From Ruminococcus sp. AF41-9 (lineage in GTDB: Bacteria; Bacillota; Clostridia; Lachnospirales; Lachnospiraceae): a stretch of DNA of 13,004 nt. The DNA lies in the NCBI RefSeq assembly GCF_003477525.1, contig NZ_QUDO01000079.1:1-13004 (forward strand), in the 5' to 3' direction. Under the pieces are notes generated by a model. That model searched no databases, was not told the DNA's origin, and saw only the letters and a list, made by a program, of their open reading frames with translations. Position numbers and translations under genes: made by a program. Of this stretch, positions 7,327 to 13,004 are shown piece by piece (the stretch's first letter is position 1; every line of letters begins with the position of its first letter).

Positions 7327-8440
7327 GAGCAATAGGTATTATTTTGGCTGGCGGTAATAACAACCGCATGAGAGAATTATCAAATAAGAGAGCGATCGCG
7401 GCGATGCCAATCGCAGGAAGCTACAGAAGTATTGACTTTGCTCTGAGCAATATGGCAAGTTCTCATATTCAGAAAGTTGCTGTTCTGACACAGTACAATG
7501 CCCGTTCCCTGAATGAGCATTTAAGCTCATCCAAATGGTGGGATTTCGGAAGAAAACAGGGCGGCCTGTTTGTATTTACACCGACCATCACCAAGGAGAA
7601 CAGTCTCTGGTATCAGGGAACCGCAGATGCCATCTACCAGAACCTTCAGTTCCTGAAGAACAGCCATGAGCCGTATGTTGTGATCGCATCCGGCGACTGT
7701 ATCTACAAGATGGACTATAACAAAGTTCTGGAATATCATATCGCAAAACGTGCAGATATTACAGTGGTATGTACTACCTGTGATGATCCTGCGGAGATTG
7801 AACGTTTTGGCGTTCTCCGCATGAATGAGGACTGCAGAATCGCAGAATTTGAGGAGAAGCCTATGGTTTCTTCCTATAATACAATCTCTACAGGAATCTA
7901 TGTGATCCGAAGAAGACAGCTTATTGAACTCATTGAGAAAGCTGCACAGGAAGGAAGACATGATTTGTACAGGATATCCTGATCCGTTATAAGAATCTGA
8001 AGAGAATCTACGGATATAAGATCGATAATTACTGGAGCAATATCTCCACAGCAGAAGCTTATTATCGGACAAACATGGATTTCCTGAAACCGGAGATCAG
8101 AAACTATTTCTTCAAACAGGAACCAACGATCAAGACTAAAATTGATGATCTGCCACCGGCAAAATACAACCCGGGCGCACAGGTGAAAAACAGCCTGGTT
8201 GCCAGCGGATGTATCATTAACGGTACGGTAGAGAATTCCGTTCTTTTTAAAGACGTATTTGTAGGAAATAACTGTGTGATTAAGAACTCTGTGATTTTAA
8301 ACAATGTATATCTGGGTGACAATACTCACATCGAGAACTGCATTGTGGAAAGCCGGGATACTATTCGTGCAAATTCGTATTACTGCGGCGAGGGGGAAGT
8401 AAAGATCGTCGTGGAGAAAAATGAGCGCTATCCATTATAA
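7323..8440 (+). CDS. glgD: GlgD subunit of ADP-glucose pyrophosphorylase, split by a one-base frameshift
   Basis: Paralogue of GlgC. In Firmicutes GlgD is known to be weak or inactive alone and to raise the activity of the GlgC/GlgD complex. The first frame (7323-7982) ends early in YRIS. Restoring one T in the run at 7964-7966 (GATTTGTA read as GATTTTGTA) continues it as [15 protein letters not shown] into the second frame, which stops at 8440, giving 372 residues, a normal length. The N-domain shows the usual GlgD changes: LAGGNNNRM (8-16) instead of GGxGxRL, and [11 protein letters not shown] (122-132) with Cys where GlgC has His. DNYWSNIST replaces YWKDVGT. A C-terminal beta-helix follows. 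All conserved parts lie in order around the break, so a sequencing error is likelier than decay. The ATG overlaps the glgC stop. Confidence 0.88.
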
Positions 8441-8533
8441 GAACGATAGTGCATCCTGTTATTTACGTTCAGGAAAAATGCAATAAAAAACAGCCGGATA
8501 GAATCGGTAAAATCGAAAGGGGTAAATTATATC

Positions 8534-8824
8534 ATGAACATTACAGACGTGCGTGTGAGAAAAGTAGCTAAAGAAGGAAAGATGAAGGCAGTTGTTTCTA
8601 TTACAATTGATGAGGAATTTGTAGTACATGATATTAAAGTGATCGAAGGAGAAAAAGGATTATTTATCGCAATGCCAAGCCGCAAAGCTACAGATGGCGA
8701 ATACAGAGACATTGCTCATCCGATCAATTCTGCAACCCGTGACAGAATCCAGACAATCATTCTTGATAAATATCAGGAAGTCATGGCAGAAGAACCGGAA
8801 GCAGAGGAAGCTGTGGCAGAATAA
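8534..8824 (+). CDS. spoVG: Septation / sporulation regulator SpoVG
   Basis: Small conserved protein, an RNA- and DNA-binding regulator in Firmicutes that affects septation, sporulation and other post-transcriptional control. The 96 residues start [11 protein letters not shown] and contain the family core [20 protein letters not shown] (about 17-36) and IAMPSRK (about 45-51), followed by HPINS. The C-terminal tail is a short acidic run of Glu and Ala. The ATG is preceded by AAAGGGG about 11 bases upstream. It follows glgD by 93 bases without a recognisable terminator, so it may be read from the glg promoter. No close match to a sigma-H promoter was found. A strong terminator follows it. Identity is secure from length and motifs. 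Confidence 0.95.
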   Translation: MNITDVRVRKVAKEGKMKAVVSITIDEEFVVHDIKVIEGEKGLFIAMPSRKATDGEYRDIAHPINSATRDRIQTIILDKYQEVMAEEPEAEEAVAE

Positions 8825-8834
8825 AGAAGATTAT

Positions 8835-8874
8835 AAACAGGACAGTGTCCGCATGGAACACTGTCCTGTTTTTT
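8835..8874 (+). terminator. Intrinsic terminator after spoVG
   Basis: A perfect 14-bp stem (8835-8848 with 8858-8871; core ACAGGACAGTGT / ACACTGTCCTGT) with a 9-base loop, followed by a run of T (8869-8874). It starts about 10 bases past the spoVG stop codon. Confidence 0.92.
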
Positions 8875-8896
8875 GTGTCATATTTTTTGTGTCATA
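8869..8896 (+). repeat. 14-bp tandem duplication at the terminator tail
   Basis: TTTTTTGTGTCATA occurs twice back to back (8869-8882 and 8883-8896). The first 11 bases recur at 8950-8960. The first copy includes the T-run of the spoVG terminator. It looks like a slippage duplication; no function is apparent. Confidence 0.75.
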
Positions 8897-9008
8897 GGAA
8901 AATACTCTGTAATGTTTCTGTGATACCCAAATGTCCTCCGGGCAGGCTCTTTTTTGTGTCTAAAGAGTGAAATATTACATATTTGTTACAGAAATTAAGA
9001 AAAAGTGT

Positions 9009-9036
9009 TGATTTTTTTACAGAATATGTTATACTT
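9009..9036 (+). promoter_or_regulatory. Promoter of the 3D-domain protein gene
   Basis: TTGATT (9009-9014), 16-base spacer, TATACT (9031-9036) preceded by TGT, an extended -10 form. Transcription would start near 9043, with the ribosome-binding site AAAGGTGAT at 9053-9061. Confidence 0.7.
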
Positions 9037-9068
9037 ACCACCAGAATAAGATGAAAGGTGATTTGTTT

Positions 9069-10477
9069 ATGAAGAAAAAGGTATTTTCGTTACTGCTGGC
9101 AGGTATGCTTGCTTTGTCTATGGGAACAACTGCATATGCAACAGAAGGTGAGATCGCAGATATGCAGGCTCAGAAACAGGAAGCAGAAGCCGGACTTGCA
9201 CAGGCACAGGCGAATATCAGCAGTCTGGAAGACAAGAAGCAGGAACTTGAGAACTACCTGTCAGATCTGAATGCACAGTATGAAGAACTGACCAATACAA
9301 TTTCCGATTTAAGTATACAGGCTGGCGAGAAAGAGAACCAGTTAAAAGAAATCCGCGCAGAATTAAAGAAAGCGAAGAAAGCATCTGAGAAACAGTACGA
9401 AGACATGAACTTCGTATTCAGTATATGTATGAGAACGGAGGAACCACTGCACTGCAGACAATCCTTTCCTCCAAAGACCTCTCAGAGTTCCTGAACAATG
9501 CAGAGAGCATTGCCAATATTTCCCAGTATGACAGAAGTATGCTGGAGAAGTATGAGAACCTTCAGGAGACGATTAAAGAGCAGGAGACGCAGGCAGAAGA
9601 GGAGAAAGCATCTATTGATGCACTTCTTGCAGAAAGAGCTTCTAAACAGCAGGAAGTTCAGAACATGGCAGCCAGCACAAGCGACAATATTTCTTCTTAT
9701 GTAAGCCAGATCAGCGCAAGCCAGGAAGAAGCAGCAGCACTGACAGAGCAGATCAACAGCGCAGACACTGCCATTGCACAGCTCGTACAACAGGCAGAAG
9801 AGGAAAAAGCAGCCAGAGAAGCGGAAGCAGCAAGAGCAGCAGCCGAGGCAGCGGCAGCACAGGAAGCTGCTGAAAATGAAGCATCACAGGATTCTTCTGA
9901 TGATTACAGCGAGTATGATACAGTAGATGAGTCCTCTGATGTTTATAATTCTGATTCCGATTCCTACAGCAATTCCGAAGACGCAGAGTCCTACGATGAG
10001 GACAGCTACACAGAATATTCCGAATCCTCAGATGGTGCAGACTATGCGGATGATACAGAATATACAGAGGACACCTCTGACAGCAGTGACTATTATGAAG
10101 AAGATACATATGATGAAAGTGATTATGCGGACAGCACAGAAGACAGCTCTGCATCAGAAGAATCACAGGTATCTTCCGAAAGCTCTTCCTCCGGTCAGGG
10201 TACCTACCTTGGAAACTTTACACTGACAGCATACTGCAACTGTGCACAGTGCTGCGGAACAGCAGGCAACCTGACAGCCAGCGGAACCGTACCGACAGCA
10301 GGACGCACTGTGGCAATGGCAGGCGTTCCGTTCGGAACACAGCTCCTGATCAATGGAAATGTTTATACAGTAGAGGATTTAGGCACACCTTATGGACACG
10401 TAGATATTTACTGTGGCAGCCACTCTGAAGCATTAAGCTTTGGACTTCAGACAGCGGAAGTGTATCGACTTAACTAA
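9069..10477 (+). CDS. Secreted coiled-coil / 3D-domain cell-wall protein, split by a one-base frameshift
   Basis: Probable exported peptidoglycan-acting protein. One frame runs from the start to 9494, another from 9425 to 10477. Restoring one A near 9408 (ATGAACTTCG read as ATGAAACTTCG) gives EDMKLRIQYMYENGG and a continuous 469-residue protein. Order: signal peptide MKKKVFSLLLAGMLALSMG ending near AYA (about 1-24); a long coiled coil (about 25-270) resembling the regulatory helices of PcsB/CwlO-type hydrolases; a linker very rich in Asp, Ser, Glu and Tyr (about 274-377); and a C-terminal 3D domain (about 379-469). The 3D domain keeps the Asp in VEDLG and in VDIY, the latter at the place of the catalytic Asp of MltA-like transglycosylases. 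It has VAMAG where the first of the three Asp is expected, and carries a cysteine cluster CNCAQCC (390-396). The ATG at 9069 is preferred over 9051 because AAAGGTGAT lies between them. Own promoter and terminator. Confidence 0.82.
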
Positions 10478-10500
10478 TGCAAGATAATAAAAAGATTATG

Positions 10501-10533
10501 AAAAAGAATCCTGATAAAACGGGATTCTTTTTT
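10501..10533 (+). terminator. Intrinsic terminator after the 3D-domain gene
   Basis: AAAAAGAATCC (10501-10511) pairs with GGATTCTTTTT (10522-10532) around a 10-base loop, ending in a run of six T. It lies 24 bases after the stop codon. Confidence 0.85.
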
Positions 10534-10559
10534 GCGTTATGTGATAAAATTGCTATAAA
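10532..10559 (+). promoter_or_regulatory. Possible promoter of nrdG
   Basis: TTGCGT (10532-10537), 16-base spacer, TATAAA (10554-10559), directly after the preceding terminator. Transcription would start near 10566, about 20 bases before the nrdG ATG. The short leader still contains the strong ribosome-binding site AGGAGG. Confidence 0.5.
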
Positions 10560-10584
10560 ATCAAGTGATACAGGAGGGCGCAAG

Positions 10585-11286
10585 ATGCGAATCTGTGGAT
10601 TTAATAAAACAACATTGCTGGATTACCCGGGAAAGGTGGCCAGTACGATCTTTCTGGGAGGATGCAATTTCCGATGCCCGTTCTGCCAGAACAGTGTACT
10701 GGTACTGGAACCAGGGCAGCAGCCGGATTACAGTCAGGAAGAGATTCTGGCATTTCTGAAAAAAAGAAAAGGGATTCTGGATGGAGTCTGTGTCTCAGGA
10801 GGAGAACCGACACTTGCGAAGAAACTGGAAGAATTTTTACATAAGATCAAAGAACTGGGATATGAGATCAAACTGGATACCAACGGCTCCAGACCGGAGA
10901 TCGTAAGAAAGCTGGCAGAAGAAGGACTGATCGATAAAGTGGCTATGGATATCAAAGCCTGTCTGGACAATTATTCTGTTCTGACCGGAGTTTCTGATCC
11001 GGATATGGATAAAATCTGCGAAACTGTAGATATGCTGATTCATGGGAATCTGAATCTGGATTATGAATTCCGGACAACAGTAGTGCGGGAATTACATACA
11101 CAAAAAGATTTCGAAGAAATTGCAGAGTGGCTGAAAGGTGCAAAAGAATATTATCTACAGGCATATAAGGACTCAGAGGGAGTCCTTAAGCCTGGATTTA
11201 CAAGTTATACACTGGAAGAACTGAAAGGTTTTCAGCAGATCCTTCAACAGACCATCTCATCTGTGGGAATCAGGGGCATCGATTAA
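10585..11286 (+). CDS. nrdG: Radical SAM activating protein, NrdG2 type (anaerobic ribonucleotide reductase activase)
   Basis: Radical SAM enzyme that uses a [4Fe-4S] cluster and S-adenosylmethionine to install the glycyl radical on a partner, normally anaerobic ribonucleotide reductase NrdD. The 233 residues begin MRICGFNKTTLLDYPGK, a hallmark of the NrdG2 subfamily. The cluster motif is CNFRCPFC (Cys 27, 31, 34); SGGEP (71-75) is the SAM-binding GGE motif, and DTNGS (98-102) and MDIKA (121-125) are further core strands. The frame is open 36 codons upstream to 10477, but that part spans the previous terminator; the ATG at 10585 has AGGAGG seven bases before it. No nrdD is next to it, so the exact partner is inferred from family. 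Its last 30 bases overlap the end of the convergent gene at 11257. Confidence 0.87.
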   Translation: MRICGFNKTTLLDYPGKVASTIFLGGCNFRCPFCQNSVLVLEPGQQPDYSQEEILAFLKKRKGILDGVCVSGGEPTLAKKLEEFLHKIKELGYEIKLDTNGSRPEIVRKLAEEGLIDKVAMDIKACLDNYSVLTGVSDPDMDKICETVDMLIHGNLNLDYEFRTTVVRELHTQKDFEEIAEWLKGAKEYYLQAYKDSEGVLKPGFTSYTLEELKGFQQILQQTISSVGIRGID

Positions 11287-12636
11287 GTTATACCAGTAGC
11301 CGCCCCTGGCTCGCGGAAGTTCGATGTAAGTACTCTCTTTGAAATAAGGGAAGCCAAACATATTTGCCATAAACCGTTCCTGCTGGTTATACCCGCCCGG
11401 AACTCCCAGAATATACTGCCCGTCATTTCTTTGTCCCAAAAGCAAATGTCCGAAATTATAATGTCCATACTGAATAAAACGATTGTTTCGCAGGGCATTA
11501 TAACGGCGCGGAAATTGCTTTAAATCATTCAGATGTATCTTCCAGGCAGCAGCGAGTTCTCCGTCGGAGAATGGCGTAAATGGCTGAGGCTGGGAGGCCG
11601 CCTGTGAAGATACTTTTGAATGATGTGCAGCTTCAGAATGAGAAGCTGACTCTTTAAGGACAGCGGATTGTGCAAGGGAAGAAGCATTTGCAGGAGTGCT
11701 GTTGGGACTATTGCTGTCTGAGATTGATTTTGGTCTTTCAGGCTCATTTGTAGATATGTTTTCCTTTGCCAGTATATTCTGGTTTAACTGTGCAGAATCT
11801 TTGGGCTCTGTCAGTTGTTTTGTTTGTGGAATCTCTTCGGAATTTAACATTTGCTGTGGTTGTGTAAGTTTCTCTGGCATTATAGATGCCTGTGGTTTTG
11901 TATTGCTTTCTGCATTTATAAATTTATCCGGTACTGTGAAACTGACAGGTTCCACCTGGGTGTCAGAAGCTTCAGGATGTGAGACTTTGGGCGATTCAGA
12001 TATGTTGTCTGAAATTTGCTCTGATGGAGCAGAGGAAACTATGTTTTCTGCGGAATCTGAAAGCTCCTGACTGGTTGTTGTAATGTCAGGAACAGTAGAA
12101 ATTTCAGAAGCAGCAGAAACCTTATTGCTTTTTTTATCAGAATGTGCTGTAGCTGCCTTGGCTGTAGTATCAGAGGCAGCAGGAACAGAAGGAGAAATTG
12201 ATACTATATTATCATAAGCAGAATTACCCTGAGATGCAGCCTGCTTCAGCTTCCGGAAGTTTTCAGGACGGATCGTCTGGTCATCCCATTCCGTGCCAAA
12301 GAAACTTCCTGCATCTGTGACCAGAACCATTCCTCCCATCTTTGCCAGTGAAACATCAGAACCATTCATGTTCAGAGCATCTGTCTCAATCAGACATTCC
12401 ACAGTTTCAGATTCTGTCTCGCAGGTATCCAGAAGAATCCCATTGATCAGTCCGTCCTTTCGTATAAATCCATAAATCCGGCATGGAATATCCGCAGGAA
12501 GTCCCGGACAATGCAGATGCACTTCCACAGAACACTGCTGATCCTTCACCTCAACTTTGAGAAAACCACAGTTGCTTCCTTTTTTCCCTTTCTGGTATTC
12601 ATATACATACGCGATAAAACGCCGATATCCGGACAA
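11257..12636 (-). CDS. Lachnospiraceae-type protein of unknown function with two conserved ends and a Ser-rich linker
   Basis: No known activity. The 459 residues fall into three parts. A conserved-looking N-domain (about 1-130) begins SGYRRFIAYVYEYQKGKKG, has several cysteines and ends GSFFGTEWDDQTIRPENF. A low-complexity middle (about 135-350) is rich in Ser, Ala, Thr, Gln and Pro. A compact C-domain (about 352-459) is rich in aromatic residues, with RNNRFIQYGHYNFGHLLLG, ILGVPGGYNQQERFMANMFG and a RGGYWY end. From memory this resembles proteins annotated with DUF6128, but I could not check. There is no signal peptide or membrane segment. The start codon is TTG (12634-12636), supported by GGAGG seven bases ahead; no ATG fits. 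A weak promoter may lie at 12668-12697 (TTGAAT, 18 bases, TATACA on the minus strand). It converges on nrdG with a 30-bp overlap of coding ends. Confidence 0.8.
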   Translation of the reverse strand: MSGYRRFIAYVYEYQKGKKGSNCGFLKVEVKDQQCSVEVHLHCPGLPADIPCRIYGFIRKDGLINGILLDTCETESETVECLIETDALNMNGSDVSLAKMGGMVLVTDAGSFFGTEWDDQTIRPENFRKLKQAASQGNSAYDNIVSISPSVPAASDTTAKAATAHSDKKSNKVSAASEISTVPDITTTSQELSDSAENIVSSAPSEQISDNISESPKVSHPEASDTQVEPVSFTVPDKFINAESNTKPQASIMPEKLTQPQQMLNSEEIPQTKQLTEPKDSAQLNQNILAKENISTNEPERPKSISDSNSPNSTPANASSLAQSAVLKESASHSEAAHHSKVSSQAASQPQPFTPFSDGELAAAWKIHLNDLKQFPRRYNALRNNRFIQYGHYNFGHLLLGQRNDGQYILGVPGGYNQQERFMANMFGFPYFKESTYIELPRARGGYWYNLIDAPDSHR

Positions 12637-12715
12637 AATAATTCCTCCGAAAAAGCAGATTCAATAATGTATATGAGGACTCAAAAAAAATATTCAAAAA
12701 AAATAAAAAAATCCC

Positions 12716-12744
12716 TTGACAAATATGCCTGATTCTAATATACT
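12716..12744 (+). promoter_or_regulatory. Promoter of tRNA-Pro
   Basis: A perfect TTGACA (12716-12721), 17-base spacer, then TATACT (12739-12744). Transcription would start about 8 bases before the mature tRNA. This near-consensus form is typical of stable RNA genes. Confidence 0.9.
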
Positions 12745-12758
12745 ATCACTTGCAGCGA

Positions 12759-12832
12759 CGAAGCGTGGCTCAGTTTGGTAGAGCGCTGCGTTCGGGACGC
12801 AGAGGTCGTGGGTTCGAATCCCGTCGCTTCGA
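12759..12832 (+). tRNA. tRNA-Pro, anticodon CGG
   Basis: A full cloverleaf of 74 bases. Acceptor stem CGAAGCG (12759-12765) with CGCTTCG (12825-12831) and discriminator A; D stem GCTC/GAGC (12768-12771, 12781-12784); anticodon stem CTGCG/CGCAG (12786-12790, 12798-12802) around loop TTCGGGA, placing CGG at 12793-12795; T stem GTGGG/CCCGT (12808-12812, 12820-12824) with two G-U pairs, around TTCGAAT. CCA is not encoded. It reads CCG proline codons. Confidence 0.96.
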
Positions 12833-12843
12833 CTATATGCAGG

Positions 12844-12876
12844 AAGCCTGAGGACAATAAGTCTTCAGGCTTTTTT
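12844..12876 (+). terminator. Intrinsic terminator after tRNA-Pro
   Basis: AAGCCTGAGGAC (12844-12855) pairs with GTCTTCAGGCTT (12861-12872) with one G-U pair and a 5-base loop, followed by six T residues (12871-12876). Confidence 0.93.
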
Positions 12877-13004
12877 AAATTCATAAATGGAAGAAATTAT
12901 AGCAATTCCAGAAAATAATGCAAGCAATCCAGCCCATCAGAGCGTGAAGTCCTGCGTCAGATATCTTTGCCGTGCGTCAGCACGCCTGCAGATACCTTCC
13001 TTGT
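12877..13004. other. Right edge without a recognisable gene
   Basis: A frame starting ATGGAAGAAATT at 12887 stays open to the window end, but it has no ribosome-binding site and no family resemblance. Bases around 12962-12995 form an imperfect inverted repeat centred on GTGC-GTCA-GCAC (12972-12983), suggesting an intergenic repeat cut by the window edge. Confidence 0.4.

Noticed and set aside
8470..8506. Sigma-H promoter for spoVG (AGGAAAA ... GAATC)
   Set aside because: AGGA and GAAT are 26 bases apart, against about 17-18 in real sigma-H promoters.
9753..10226. Long antisense and +1 frames through the acidic linker of the 3D protein
   Set aside because: They are by-products of the biased GAT/TCT/GAA codon content, give Leu/His- or Met/Ile/Thr-rich nonsense and lack start signals.
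10477..10584. Upstream start for nrdG overlapping the previous stop codon
   Set aside because: It would translate through an intrinsic terminator; the ATG at 10585 has a perfect AGGAGG and begins at the family's usual first residues.

Overview
The window looks like part of a chromosome of a gut-type Lachnospiraceae (Blautia/Ruminococcus-like Clostridia). This rests on recognised protein types: a DnaC/DnaI-type helicase loader beside a DnaD protein, the GlgC/GlgD pair, SpoVG, a secreted 3D-domain protein with a long coiled coil, an NrdG2-type radical SAM activase, and a Lachnospiraceae-type protein of unknown function. Base composition is moderate and Shine-Dalgarno sites are strong. It is an ordinary housekeeping region with no phage, transposase, CRISPR array or toxin system visible.

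Layout. Positions 123-3518 (minus strand) hold a compact operon dnaD - dnaI - prs: primosome assembly followed by PRPP synthesis, with ribosome-binding sites of downstream genes embedded in the ends of upstream genes. Its promoter lies at 3563-3591, and upstream of it is a 570-bp gene-free stretch with a dense cluster of DnaA boxes (three perfect, several near-perfect). murC (4089-5468, minus) follows. Both of its flanks carry a copy of the same hairpin-rich repeat (about 3953-4053 and 5643-5794). From 6049 the plus strand carries glgC-glgD (ATGA overlap), spoVG with a strong terminator, a secreted coiled-coil/3D cell-wall protein with its own promoter and terminator, and nrdG. nrdG converges on, and overlaps by 30 bp, a minus-strand gene of unknown function with a TTG start (11257-12636). 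A tRNA-Pro(CGG) with a near-consensus promoter and an intrinsic terminator closes the window.

Three genes (dnaD, glgD and the 3D protein) are each broken by a single missing base. In each case, restoring one base rejoins two open frames into one protein of family-like length. Three such one-base deletions in 13 kb, with no other damage, look more like consensus errors in the sequence than gene decay, so each is annotated as one gene with a frameshift.

The most interesting signals are the DnaA-box array beside the replication genes, and the twin structured repeats around murC. The repeats keep their hairpins although some arm bases have changed.
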